Shown: piece by piece, positions 10,699 to 18,640 of the stretch | Layout: each line of letters opens with the position of its first letter | Numbering within the stretch: the stretch's first letter is position 1 | DNA from: Paracoccus methylovorus | GTDB taxonomy: Bacteria > Pseudomonadota > Alphaproteobacteria > Rhodobacterales > Rhodobacteraceae | Assembly: GCF_016919705.1 (NCBI RefSeq) | Contig: NZ_CP070368.1 | Location: forward strand, 1,178,001 to 1,242,000 | Direction of reading: 5' to 3' | DNA length: 64,000 nucleotides | The notes under the pieces: generated by a model | The model's input: the letters and a program-made list of their open reading frames with translations, nothing else | Databases searched by the model: none | Told to the model about the DNA's origin: nothing | Made by a program: the position numbers and the translations under genes

Positions 10699-10827
10699 GG
10701 GTCTTGTCGCTCCTGTCGCCCGTGTCCGAATTCCTATGTGGACGGTCGCGGCGCGGCTTGCAAGGAAGGGCGTTGCCCCGCTTTCCGCTCTGCGTTAACT
10801 CGGGCCGGCCATCATGAGGATTTCGCC

Positions 10828-12180
10828 ATGCGTCTGTCGCGCTATTTCATGCCCGTCCTGAAGGAAGACCCCAAAGAAGCCCAGATCGTCAGCCACAGGC
10901 TGATGCTGCGCGCCGGCATGATCAAGCAGCAGACGGCCGGCATTTATTCCTGGCTGCCGCTGGGCCACAGGGTGCTGCGCCGGATCGAACAGATCGTGCA
11001 TGAGGAACAGGCCCGCGCCGGCCATATCGCCATGCTGATGCCGACGCTCCAGCCGGCGGACTTGTGGCGCGAAAGCGGCCGCTACGACGATTACGGCGAG
11101 GAGATGCTGCGCATCAAGGACCGCCACAAGCGCGACCTGCTTTACGGTCCCACGAACGAGGAGATGGTCACCGACATCTTCCGCAGCCATGTGAACAGCT
11201 ACAAGGATCTGCCGCTGACGCTGTATCACGTGCAGTGGAAGTTCCGCGATGAGATCCGCCCGCGTTTCGGCGTCATGCGCGGCCGCGAATTCCTGATGAA
11301 GGACGGCTATAACTTCGACCTGACCAAGGAAGATGCGCTGCACGCCTATAACCGCCATCTGGTCAGCTATCTGCGCACCTATGAACGCATGGGATTGCAA
11401 GCCATTCCGATGCGCGCCGACGGCGGTCCCATCGGCGGCGACTATACGCATGAATTCCTTGTGTTGGCCGAGACCGGCGAGTCCGAGGTCTTTTATGACA
11501 GCGAGATCACCGACCTGAAATTCGGTGGCCGCCATATCGACTATGACAACGTCGCCGAGTGTCAGGCGGTGCTGGAGGAGTTCACCAGCCGCTATGCCCG
11601 CACCGACGAGACCCATGACGAGGCGCTGTTCAACCAGGTCCCGCAGGAACGTCGCCGGCAGGCGCGTGGCATCGAGGTCGGGCAAATCTTCTATTTCGGC
11701 ACCAAATACTCGGAGCCGATGGGCGCGACCGTCGTCGGACCGGACGGAAATCGCGTGCCGGTGCATATGGGCTCGCACGGGATCGGGGTCTCGCGGTTGC
11801 TGGGCGCGATCATCGAAGCCAGTCACGACGACAAGGGCATCATCTGGCCCGAGGGCGTCACGCCCTTCCATGTCGGGATCGTCAATCTGAAACAGGGCGA
11901 TGCTTCGACCGATGGCGCTTGCGAGGCGCTTTACGCCGAGTTGAAGGCGCAGGGTCTGGATCCGCTTTACGATGATCGTGACGAAAGAGCGGGTGCGAAA
12001 TTCGCCACCATGGACCTGATCGGCCTGCCTTGGCGCATCACCGTGGGTCCACGCGGCTTGGCGGCCAACAAGGTCGAATTGACCTCGCGCCGCACGGGCG
12101 AGTCGGTCGAGCTTTCGCCGCAAGAGGCGGTCGTCCGGCTGCAGGAGATTTATCGGCCGGTGGCCGAGGCGGCGAAATAA
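10828..12180 (+). CDS. proS: Prolyl-tRNA synthetase, short form without INS domain
   Basis: A class II aminoacyl-tRNA synthetase that charges tRNA-Pro. It has 450 residues, against about 570 in E. coli, because the editing INS domain between motifs 2 and 3 is absent; this short type is normal in Alphaproteobacteria. Motif 2 is seen as [18 protein letters not shown] from about residue 136 and motif 3 as [10 protein letters not shown] at about 317. A C-terminal anticodon-binding domain follows (KLQ-like [12 protein letters not shown] onward). The start [14 protein letters not shown] has AGGA 8 bases upstream. The same frame is open far upstream, but that stretch is the shadow of the transporter on the other strand. 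A strong terminator follows at 12240. Confidence 0.97.
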   Translation: MRLSRYFMPVLKEDPKEAQIVSHRLMLRAGMIKQQTAGIYSWLPLGHRVLRRIEQIVHEEQARAGHIAMLMPTLQPADLWRESGRYDDYGEEMLRIKDRHKRDLLYGPTNEEMVTDIFRSHVNSYKDLPLTLYHVQWKFRDEIRPRFGVMRGREFLMKDGYNFDLTKEDALHAYNRHLVSYLRTYERMGLQAIPMRADGGPIGGDYTHEFLVLAETGESEVFYDSEITDLKFGGRHIDYDNVAECQAVLEEFTSRYARTDETHDEALFNQVPQERRRQARGIEVGQIFYFGTKYSEPMGATVVGPDGNRVPVHMGSHGIGVSRLLGAIIEASHDDKGIIWPEGVTPFHVGIVNLKQGDASTDGACEALYAELKAQGLDPLYDDRDERAGAKFATMDLIGLPWRITVGPRGLAANKVELTSRRTGESVELSPQEAVVRLQEIYRPVAEAAK

Positions 12181-12210
12181 ACACCACGGCCGTGCTTGTG
12201 GCTGGGTCCA

Positions 12211-12233
12211 ATGGGTATTTGGCCAACGAAGAA
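12211..12233 (+). repeat. Dispersed intergenic repeat, copy A
   Basis: Copy A of a repeat with the core GGTATTTGGCCAACGAAGAA. It lies between the proS stop and its terminator. Near-identical cores occur at 33051-33075 (minus orientation) and 51851-51873 (plus orientation). Confidence 0.7.
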
Positions 12234-12239
12234 AAACCG

Positions 12240-12271
12240 AAAGGTGGCGTCCTGGGGCGCTGCCTTTTTTT
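12240..12271 (+). terminator. Rho-independent terminator of proS
   Basis: The arm AAAGGTGGCG (12240-12249) pairs with CGCTGCCTTT (12258-12267) over ten positions with two central G-T pairs, around the loop TCCTGGGG. It runs straight into a tract of seven T residues (12265-12271). The position, 60 bases after the proS stop, fits the end of that transcript. Confidence 0.88.
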
Positions 12272-12507
12272 GATGCGTGGCAATATGCTCGGGCGGCGGT
12301 CGTTCCGCCAGCACACGTCCGTAAGGGTCGGGAATCTGGACATCAACAACGCGACGTCGGCCTTAATGGTTTCTTCATCTGCAATTATCATTATGACGTC
12401 AAAGAGGTGATCGCGACTGTCGCCCGATTCCATGTCTGCCCGGAAATCTACTGGACTGACGGCATGATTTGGGCAGGATCGGCGGCGGGTTTGTTGGTGT
12501 ATGGGTC
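12272..12507. other. Intergenic region before the glycan cassette
   Basis: Together with the terminator and repeat, this makes a 327-base gap between proS and the SGNH hydrolase gene. The part 12340-12420 is clearly richer in A and T than its surroundings and ends with TTATCATTATGACGTCAAAG, a plausible place for promoter or regulator sites, but no convincing -35/-10 pair was found. Short open frames here lack ribosome-binding sites and codon bias. No RNA gene was recognised. Confidence 0.5.
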
Positions 12508-13674
12508 ATGGGTTCAGGCGGAGCAAAACGTATCGGCATGGGGATTCTGGTCGCCGCAATGGTTGCGGCGGGCGCATTTTTTGCCTGGCACAAGCCGCCG
12601 CGTCCGCTAACGCCTGTGCCGGCACTGAGCCTTGCGAATGACGCGGGTTTTCAGGCCAACCTGATCCCGCCGCAACCCGGATTGTCCGCCCTGCCCGCCG
12701 AGGTAACCGGACGCGTGGCAGCGGGTCCCTTGGCCGAGGGGTATCGTCACGAATGGCCGGCTTTCCATGCCTCGGCCAGGTTCGAAGGGACGGGCGTCAT
12801 CCTGCGTTTTGACGATTCGCTCAATCGCTGGCGCGTGACCGTGGATGACAAGGCGGTCGAGATTTCCCGCCCCGGGCAGCAGGATCTGCGCATAGACGGG
12901 CTTTTGCCCGGCCCTCACGATATCCGCGCCGAGAAGATCAGCGAATCAAGTGGCCCGGCGCTTTTCGGCGGATTCTTTCTGGATGATCGCGCCAAGGCAC
13001 TGTCCCCATCGCCGCCCACACCGCGGCTGATCGAGTTCATCGGCGACTCCGATACCGTCGGCTTTGCCAACACCGCCGAGCGCCGCGATTGCGATGCAGG
13101 GGAAATCTATGCTGCGACGGATACCAGCCGCAGCTTCGGCCCCCAGGTCGCGGCCGCGATTGACGCGGATTACCGAATCATCGCCCGCTCGGGCATCGGG
13201 CTTTTGCGCAATTACGGGGGGGCGGATCCGGAACATACCATGGACCAGCTTTACCCGCTGGCCCTGCCGGGGGACCCCGCAGCACCCGCCATACCGCAAC
13301 GCAAGGCGGATATCCTTGTCATCGGGCTTGGCTCCAACGTCTTCGGATCGGAACTGGCACCTGGCGAGCGTTGGCGCGACAAGGCCCAATTGCGCCATGA
13401 CTTCGGCCCCGCGCTGGCCGATTTCGCCGCCGCGCGCATGCAAGAGAACCCGGGCGCGCTTCTGGTGCTCTTGGCTTTCGGAGAATACGGGCCCGAGTTG
13501 ATCGAGGCGCATCGCACCGCCTCGGAGCTGCTGACCGCCCGGGGTTTTGGAAACCGCTTGCTTATTCTGCCCAATCCAAAGCGCAATGCCTGTCTATGGC
13601 ATCCATCGGCCAGCGACCACAAGATGATCGCACAGGCGCTTATCGACGAGTTGAAGGGGCTGGATCACCGCTGA
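12508..13674 (+). CDS. Secreted or anchored SGNH hydrolase, carbohydrate esterase 2-like
   Basis: A protein of 388 residues. A basic start and a hydrophobic segment (RIGMGILVAAMVAAGAFFAW) form a signal anchor. The middle part looks like the jelly-roll N-terminal domain of CE2 acetylesterases. The C-terminal SGNH part has the nucleophile block FIGDSDTVGFAN, the CE2-like block SGIGLLRNYGG, ILVIGLGSNVFG in place of the block III GxND region, and a last block CLWHPSASDH holding the catalytic His. CE2 enzymes remove acetyl groups from polysaccharides. ATG 12508 was preferred to a TTG at 12469, which would add 13 residues before the anchor; neither has a strong ribosome-binding site. Acetyl esterase activity on a surface glycan is inferred from the family and the GT61 neighbour. 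Confidence 0.75.
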   Translation: MGSGGAKRIGMGILVAAMVAAGAFFAWHKPPRPLTPVPALSLANDAGFQANLIPPQPGLSALPAEVTGRVAAGPLAEGYRHEWPAFHASARFEGTGVILRFDDSLNRWRVTVDDKAVEISRPGQQDLRIDGLLPGPHDIRAEKISESSGPALFGGFFLDDRAKALSPSPPTPRLIEFIGDSDTVGFANTAERRDCDAGEIYAATDTSRSFGPQVAAAIDADYRIIARSGIGLLRNYGGADPEHTMDQLYPLALPGDPAAPAIPQRKADILVIGLGSNVFGSELAPGERWRDKAQLRHDFGPALADFAAARMQENPGALLVLLAFGEYGPELIEAHRTASELLTARGFGNRLLILPNPKRNACLWHPSASDHKMIAQALIDELKGLDHR

Positions 13675-13747
13675 AACAATCGATCTGCCCCTTGCGCCCG
13701 TCGCCTTGCGTCCTCAAACTCCACCAGACAAGCCAGCCGAGCCGCCA

Positions 13748-14800
13748 ATGCATTCCCTCCGACCGATCCACAACCGCCTGCGTCGCCTTTTCGGTCTGGC
13801 CCGCGCGGATTTTTTCGACACTGCTGTCGAGCGGTGGGAAATCTGTCCCGCCGAGGTGGTCGAAATCACACCGGGGATTTGGCTGCCCGATCAGATCGAG
13901 CATATTTCGCGAACCGAATTCGGCGCGTTGCCCGATATTCTCGCGCAGATGCAGGGCAATCCGGCGGAACACACCTCGCCGACCATGGGGTATCGGTTTC
14001 GCGACGTCGATTTCGTCGATGGCGTGTTGCATGCCCGCGGGGCCGAGCGGCACTTGCGCCAGCGCAAGCAGTCCCGGCTGACATATGCCCCGCCGCGCGA
14101 AAGCCTGTCAGGGGCGCTTTACGAAAGCTGGATCGGCAACCGCTGGTTCGGCAACTGGTTGCTGAATGACTGCCTGGCCTATCGCCTTGCCGAAGATGCC
14201 GGCGCGCCCGTGACCTCGGCCCCTGTCCGCGGCGGCCATATCGCGCGCTACGAAGAATTGCTGGGCATGGCGCCGCACCGTATCGGCGACGCACATTTCG
14301 ACGAACTGATCCTGTTCGACGACCTGCACAACAACAGCCACCGCCGCGCACGCGCGCAGGAAAACCGCGCCCGCATCCTGAATGGCGCCGTGTCGAAACC
14401 CCTGCGCGGTGTTTTTATCTTTCGCGGCGACAGCGGTGATGCCCGCATCCTTGAGAACGAGGCCGAGATCGCCGAGCGGTTGGAGGCCGAATACGGCTTT
14501 CTCACACTCTATATAGACCGTCATGATGCGGATGAACTGGCCCATGCGGCCGGCGCGGCCCAACTGGTAGTCGGGGTCGAGGGGAGCCAGTTGGCCCATG
14601 GCGTGATCGCCATGGCTCCGGGCGGGACGGTGCTGACGCTGCAGCCGGCGGACCGGGTGACGACCTCTCTCAAGCTGCTGACGGATTGCTGGCAGCAGCG
14701 TTACGCCATGGTTGTGGGCTCGGGCACCGCCCGCGGCTATCTGGTGGAATGGGACCAGATCCGGCGCACTCTTGACCTGATCGCCGCCCAAATCCCCTAA
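13748..14800 (+). CDS. Glycosyltransferase family 61 (DUF563) protein
   Basis: A protein of 350 residues with the layout of bacterial GT61 proteins, which are often encoded in capsule and exopolysaccharide loci. Characteristic segments are GNRWFGNWLLNDCLAYRLAED in the first half, FDELILFDDLHNNSHRRAR, GVFIFRGDSGDARILENE, and a last block GVEGSQLAHGVIAMAPGGTVLTLQP near residue 275, matching the conserved G-S-x-L-x-N/H region of the family. No signal peptide or membrane helix is seen, so it should act in the cytoplasm on a nucleotide sugar. The ATG at 13748 is preferred over a TTG 42 bases upstream. It follows the esterase gene by 73 bases. Donor and acceptor are unknown. Confidence 0.8.
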   Translation: MHSLRPIHNRLRRLFGLARADFFDTAVERWEICPAEVVEITPGIWLPDQIEHISRTEFGALPDILAQMQGNPAEHTSPTMGYRFRDVDFVDGVLHARGAERHLRQRKQSRLTYAPPRESLSGALYESWIGNRWFGNWLLNDCLAYRLAEDAGAPVTSAPVRGGHIARYEELLGMAPHRIGDAHFDELILFDDLHNNSHRRARAQENRARILNGAVSKPLRGVFIFRGDSGDARILENEAEIAERLEAEYGFLTLYIDRHDADELAHAAGAAQLVVGVEGSQLAHGVIAMAPGGTVLTLQPADRVTTSLKLLTDCWQQRYAMVVGSGTARGYLVEWDQIRRTLDLIAAQIP

Positions 14801-14894
14801 AACCCGTCCTAACAGTCAGGTTGAGTTTGGCGCGAGACATCGGAATATGTACCCGGGCAAGCTTTATTTCCCGCCGAAGTAATTAAACAAGTGT

Positions 14895-15437
14895 ATGGTG
14901 ATGTTCGAAACTCTCCGGGATGACTACAAAAGACACGGCCGTTCGCTGACTGAGCCCGCCTTTGTCTCACTTGCCGTCTATCGCTATGGCCGATGGGCCA
15001 TCGGGCTAAGAAATCCGCTGCTGCGCTGGCTGGCCAACAAGCTTTACGCGGTGATGAAGACCCTGATCCTGAACGTGACCAAGGTCTGGATTCCGCCGCA
15101 GGTCGTTCTGGGCAAGGACTTCCACATCATCCACGCCGAGGGCTCGCTTTCCATCCATCCCGATGTGGTGATCGGCGACCGCTGCGGTGTGATGCACAAT
15201 GTCACCATCGGCACCAATATGGGGCCGGGGGCGCCGGTGATCGGCGACGATGTGTTCATTGGGGTAAATTCCTGCGTGCTGGGGCCGATCACCATCGGCG
15301 ACAGGGTGCGGATCGGCGCCAATACCGCGGTGACGACCAATGTGCCGCCGGATTCGGTGGTGATCGGGTCACCGGCCAAAATCTATCCCAGCCTGCCGAT
15401 CTTTGCCGCCAGAAAAAAGGTCCCCGCCGATGAGTGA
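14895..15437 (+). CDS. Serine acetyltransferase-like hexapeptide acyltransferase
   Basis: A 180-residue left-handed beta-helix acyltransferase of the CysE/EpsC type. An alpha-helical N-terminus (residues 1-70) is followed by hexapeptide repeats: IHPDVVIGDRCGVMHNVTIG, PVIGDDVFIGVNS, ITIGDRVRIGANTAVTTNV. The family ending GSPAKIYPS is also present. The His in the MHNVTIG coil fits the catalytic residue. It lacks the long helical domain of housekeeping CysE, and similar short proteins occur in exopolysaccharide loci. Its stop overlaps the start of the AMP ligase gene by 8 bases, so the two are probably translationally coupled. It may acylate a sugar, or accept the carrier-bound product of the next three genes. 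The start is ATG 14895; a second ATG at 14901 is possible. Confidence 0.8.
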   Translation: MVMFETLRDDYKRHGRSLTEPAFVSLAVYRYGRWAIGLRNPLLRWLANKLYAVMKTLILNVTKVWIPPQVVLGKDFHIIHAEGSLSIHPDVVIGDRCGVMHNVTIGTNMGPGAPVIGDDVFIGVNSCVLGPITIGDRVRIGANTAVTTNVPPDSVVIGSPAKIYPSLPIFAARKKVPADE

Positions 15438-17001
15438 CGATTTCGACCGCTGCATGTGGCGGATGCTGGCCGACAACCTGCCGGTCCGCGCGGAAAAGAC
15501 CGCCGCCGTGGATCAGGGCCGCGCGGCAAGCTACGCCGAACTCGCGGCCGAGGCGGGGCGCGTGGCCGATTGGCTGGTATCGCGCGGTATCCGGCCCGGC
15601 GACCGGGTGATCGTGCATCTGCGCAAGGGCATAGACGAGGTCGGGGCCATGTTCGGCGCCTGGAAAATGGGTGCCGTGGTCATCAACGTGAACATCCGCT
15701 GGACGGCTGCGCAGCTTGCCTATGTCGCGCACGACAGCCGTGCGCGCGCGGTGATTTTACCCCGCAATGCGCTTGATGCGCTGACGGGCGAACATGCCTT
15801 GCCCGAGGGCACGGCATATCTTGTTCAGGGCAAGGCCGAGGGCCTTGTCCAGGGCGCGGACCCCTGGCAGGCGCTTGCCGCCGACCAGGCTTCCGCGCCC
15901 GACGAACCCGACCCGCGCGGGTTGGCGATGATCATCTATACCTCGGGCTCGACCGGCGCGCCCAAGGGGGTGATGCTGAGCCATCGCAATATCCGCGCGG
16001 GTGCCATCTCGGTCGCCGATTATCTGGGATTGGACGAAAGCGACCGCCTGCTTTCGGTGCTGCCCTATAGTTTCGACGCCGGGCTGAATCAGTTGACCAC
16101 CATGCTCCTGACCGGGGGAACGGTGGTGCATCAACCGCTGACCATGCCGGCCGAGATCATCCGCATGGCCAAGGCCGAAGCGGTGACCGGCATCGCCGGT
16201 GTGCCGCCGCTCTGGAACCAGATCGTGCGGCTGCTGGTGGACCGGCCTACCGAACTGCCGACGCTACGCCGGATCACCAATACCGGGGGCAAGATCCCCC
16301 CGAATATTCTGGAACTGCTGCCGCAGGTCTTTCCGGGGGTCGACATCTACCTGATGTATGGGCTGACCGAGGCTTTCCGCTCGACCTACCTGCCGCCGCA
16401 GAAGTTTGCGCAGAAGATGGGTTCGATCGGAAGGCAGATCCCGAACGCGCAGGTCTTTGCCATCAAGCATGGTGAAGGCGTCGCCGGCCCGGGCGAGCAG
16501 GGCGAACTGGTCCACGCCGGCCCGCTGGTAAGCATGGGATATTGGGAGAAGCCCGAGATCACCGCACAGAAAATCCGCCCCTGTCCCGAGCTCTTCCACC
16601 TGCTGGGGGACGAGGCCGTGGTGTGGTCGGGCGATCTGGTCCGCGTCGATGAGGATGGCGATCTGTGGTTCGTCAGCCGCATGGACGAAATGATCAAGAC
16701 GCTGGGTTTCCGCCTGTCGCCCACCGAAGTCGAGGATGCGATATCGCAAAGCGGCCTTGTCACCGACGTCGTGGCCTTCGGGGTCGAGGACGCGGATCTG
16801 GGTCAAGCGGTTCACACGGTGGTGACCTATCTGCCGCAGGCCGAGGAAAGCGCGCTTGCCGCACATTGCGCCCGCACCATGCCGCATTACATGCGACCTC
16901 AGCGCTACCATTGCTGGCAAGGCGCCATGCCGCGTACGGCCAGCGGCAAGCTGGACCGTCCCGCCATCATTTCCGCGGCGAGGGCCGCATTGCAGAACTG
17001 A
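15430..17001 (+). CDS. AMP-forming acyl/aminoacyl ligase, exosortase-A-locus type
   Basis: A 523-residue member of the adenylate-forming (ANL) superfamily. It shows the phosphate loop YTSGSTGAPKG near residue 170, A5 motif MYGLTEAFRSTYL near 307, the hinge/A8 segment SRMDEMIKTLGFRLSPTEVE, and the C-terminal catalytic Lys in PRTASGKLDR near 505. The GLTEAFRSTYLPP block and the gene order (ligase, carrier protein, PLP decarboxylase) are those I associate with the AMP-ligase of exosortase-A exopolysaccharide loci (TIGR03098 type). It presumably activates an amino or carboxylic acid and loads it on the 78-residue carrier protein encoded 19 bases downstream. The start ATG lies inside the end of the previous gene. 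The substrate is unknown. Confidence 0.85.
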   Translation: MSDDFDRCMWRMLADNLPVRAEKTAAVDQGRAASYAELAAEAGRVADWLVSRGIRPGDRVIVHLRKGIDEVGAMFGAWKMGAVVINVNIRWTAAQLAYVAHDSRARAVILPRNALDALTGEHALPEGTAYLVQGKAEGLVQGADPWQALAADQASAPDEPDPRGLAMIIYTSGSTGAPKGVMLSHRNIRAGAISVADYLGLDESDRLLSVLPYSFDAGLNQLTTMLLTGGTVVHQPLTMPAEIIRMAKAEAVTGIAGVPPLWNQIVRLLVDRPTELPTLRRITNTGGKIPPNILELLPQVFPGVDIYLMYGLTEAFRSTYLPPQKFAQKMGSIGRQIPNAQVFAIKHGEGVAGPGEQGELVHAGPLVSMGYWEKPEITAQKIRPCPELFHLLGDEAVVWSGDLVRVDEDGDLWFVSRMDEMIKTLGFRLSPTEVEDAISQSGLVTDVVAFGVEDADLGQAVHTVVTYLPQAEESALAAHCARTMPHYMRPQRYHCWQGAMPRTASGKLDRPAIISAARAALQN

Positions 17002-17020
17002 CCAGAAAGGCATTGAATCC

Positions 17021-17257
17021 ATGAGCTTGAGCAAGGACGAGTTGATCCGCTATATCCGCAGCGACCTGAACATCGACACGCCGCTGGAGGGCGAGACCGA
17101 GCTGTTCTCGACCGGCATGCTGGATTCGGTGGCGATGGTAGGGCTGATCTCATTCGTCGAACAGCAGGCCGGCGTACGCGTCCAGCCCGGCGACGTGACG
17201 CTGGACAATTTCGATACCGTCGATGCCATCCTTGCCTATGTGCAGTCCCTTGACTGA
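17021..17257 (+). CDS. Stand-alone acyl carrier protein of the ligase cassette
   Basis: A 78-residue carrier protein. The phosphopantetheine site is Ser36 in GMLDSVAMVGL, preceded by a typical helix-I/loop region and followed by the acidic helix ISFVEQQAGVRV. AGAAAGG lies upstream of the ATG at about 10 bases. It differs from housekeeping AcpP, which carries a DSLD/E-type motif, and from the second carrier protein at 61.9-62.1 kb. It sits between the AMP ligase and the PLP decarboxylase, so it should carry the activated substrate on a phosphopantetheine thioester. The 3' end overlaps the next gene, which suggests coupled translation. Confidence 0.9.
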   Translation: MSLSKDELIRYIRSDLNIDTPLEGETELFSTGMLDSVAMVGLISFVEQQAGVRVQPGDVTLDNFDTVDAILAYVQSLD

Positions 17258-18494
17258 CGTTGAGACCGGCCTTGACCGGCAGTTGGCTAATGCCGCCGCG
17301 CGTTTCGGCACTCCGGCCTATGTCTATGCCACCGATCTGGTCGAGGCGCGGCTGGCGCATCTTCGCACGCATCTAGGGCGCTGGTTCGCCATCAGTTTCG
17401 CAGTCAAGAGCAACCCCAATCCAGCCATGCTGGACTGGATGCGGGACCGGCTGGATTACCTCGACATCTCATCGGGCGGAGAATTCGCATTGGGCCGGCA
17501 GGCGGGTTGGGATGCGGCGAAGATCAGCTTTACCGGCCCGGCCAAGCGCGAAACCGAGCTGCGCGCCGCCATCGAGGGCGGTTTGGGCGAGTTGGTGCTG
17601 GAAAGCCTGCGCGAGGCACGACTGGCCGATGCCATCGCCAAAGAGTTGGGCTGCATACAGCCGGTGTTGATCCGCATCGCGCCGGCGCGCGTGCCCAAGG
17701 GGTTCGGCGACCAGATGGCGGGCCGGCCCAGCCCCTTTGGCGTCGATGTCGAGGACGCGGCCGAGATCCTGCCGCAAATCGCTGCCCTGCCGAACCTGCG
17801 CATCATCGGGCTGCATATCTATTCGGGCACGCAATGTCTGAAGCCCGAGGCGATTTGCGAAAACTGGCGCATCTTCATGCAGGTGTTTTCCGATATCTGC
17901 ACGACGCTGGATCTCAGTCCTGAAAAACTGATCTTCGGTGCCGGGCTCGGCATCCCCTATCATCCTGGCGACAATGAGTTGGACCTGTCGGCAATCGCGG
18001 CTGAAATCGGTCCCGAACTCGACGCCTTCCGCGCCGGTCCGCGCTTTGCCCGCAGCCGGCTGGTGCTGGAACTGGGCCGGTATCTTGTCGGACCGGCCGG
18101 CTGGTTCGTGACCCGTGTCGTCTCGGTCAAGCAGTCGCGGGGCAGCCGAATCGCGATTTGCGACGGCGGGCTGAACGACAACCTTGCCGCCTCGGGCAAT
18201 TTCGGCATGGTGCTGCGGCGCAATTACGTCATGCATCGCATAGGCGGGGACGAGAACGGCACCCTGCCCGAAGAAAAGCAGGATCTGTCCGGCCCGCTTT
18301 GCACCTCGATCGACAAGCTGGGGGGCGGCGTGACTTTGCCGCGGCTGGAAGAGGGCGACCTGATCGCCATCCACGCTTGCGGCGCTTACGGACCGACGGC
18401 CAGCCCGCTGCATTTCATCAGCCATCCCATGCCGGCCGAGGTGCTGATAACCGGCGGTCAGATGCAGGACGTGACACGTATCCGGGACCGCTGA
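17238..18494 (+). CDS. PLP-dependent decarboxylase (DAP/ornithine decarboxylase family), cassette type
   Basis: A protein of 418 residues of fold type III. PLP would bind Lys57 in SFAVKSNPNP. Family signatures follow: YLDISSGGEFALGR, IIGLHIYSGTQ, LELGRYLVGPAGWF, ICDGGLNDNLAASGNFG, the active-site Cys in GPLCTSIDKL, and HACGAYGPTASPLHFISHP near the end. These fit the exosortase-A-associated decarboxylase group (TIGR03099 type) and resemble BtrK of butirosin synthesis, which decarboxylates glutamate while it is tethered to a carrier protein. With the ligase and ACP next door, tethered decarboxylation is a reasonable inference. It is not housekeeping LysA, which is normally monocistronic or next to argH/lppL. 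The start is uncertain: ATG 17223, ATG 17238 or TTG 17250 (8-base overlap). Confidence 0.82.
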   Translation: MCSPLTDVETGLDRQLANAAARFGTPAYVYATDLVEARLAHLRTHLGRWFAISFAVKSNPNPAMLDWMRDRLDYLDISSGGEFALGRQAGWDAAKISFTGPAKRETELRAAIEGGLGELVLESLREARLADAIAKELGCIQPVLIRIAPARVPKGFGDQMAGRPSPFGVDVEDAAEILPQIAALPNLRIIGLHIYSGTQCLKPEAICENWRIFMQVFSDICTTLDLSPEKLIFGAGLGIPYHPGDNELDLSAIAAEIGPELDAFRAGPRFARSRLVLELGRYLVGPAGWFVTRVVSVKQSRGSRIAICDGGLNDNLAASGNFGMVLRRNYVMHRIGGDENGTLPEEKQDLSGPLCTSIDKLGGGVTLPRLEEGDLIAIHACGAYGPTASPLHFISHPMPAEVLITGGQMQDVTRIRDR

Positions 18495-18503
18495 ACCCCT
18501 CTG

Positions 18504-18527
18504 TCGCGCCCGCCCCTCCGGGCGCGA
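18504..18527 (+). terminator. Strong hairpin after the cassette, no T tract
   Basis: TCGCGCCCG (18504-18512) and CGGGCGCGA (18519-18527) are perfect inverted arms of nine bases around a six-base loop, starting 10 bases after the decarboxylase stop. The following bases are TAAAATAATG, so the U tract of a textbook terminator is missing. It probably still marks the 3' end of the cassette transcript. Confidence 0.6.
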
Positions 18528-18578
18528 TAAAATAATGCTGATCTTGTGTTTTTAGGCCGATTTTATCGACCGTGTCGG

Positions 18579-18608
18579 TTGTGTTTTCCGGTGCCGCACG
18601 TCTATTAT
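18579..18608 (+). promoter_or_regulatory. Candidate sigma-70 promoter of the mrp operon
   Basis: TTGTGT (18579-18584) and TATTAT (18603-18608) are separated by 18 bases, in an AT-richer stretch directly upstream of mrpA. Transcription would start about 25-30 bases before the mrpA ATG. AAGGA follows 6 bases before that ATG. This is sequence inspection only. Confidence 0.5.
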
Positions 18609-18640
18609 CGTCGCACATCCCGAGCCTAAAAAGGAACACA

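Noticed and set aside
9010..10827. A 606-codon in-frame extension in front of proS
   Set aside because: It is the antisense shadow of the AI-2E transporter; ProRS begins at MRLSRYF with its own ribosome-binding site, and the added part is His/Gln/Arg-rich with no family resemblance.
17238..18494. Decarboxylase called as housekeeping diaminopimelate decarboxylase LysA
   Set aside because: Its place behind a carrier protein and AMP ligase, and the HACGAYGPTASP ending, fit the carrier-linked group better.
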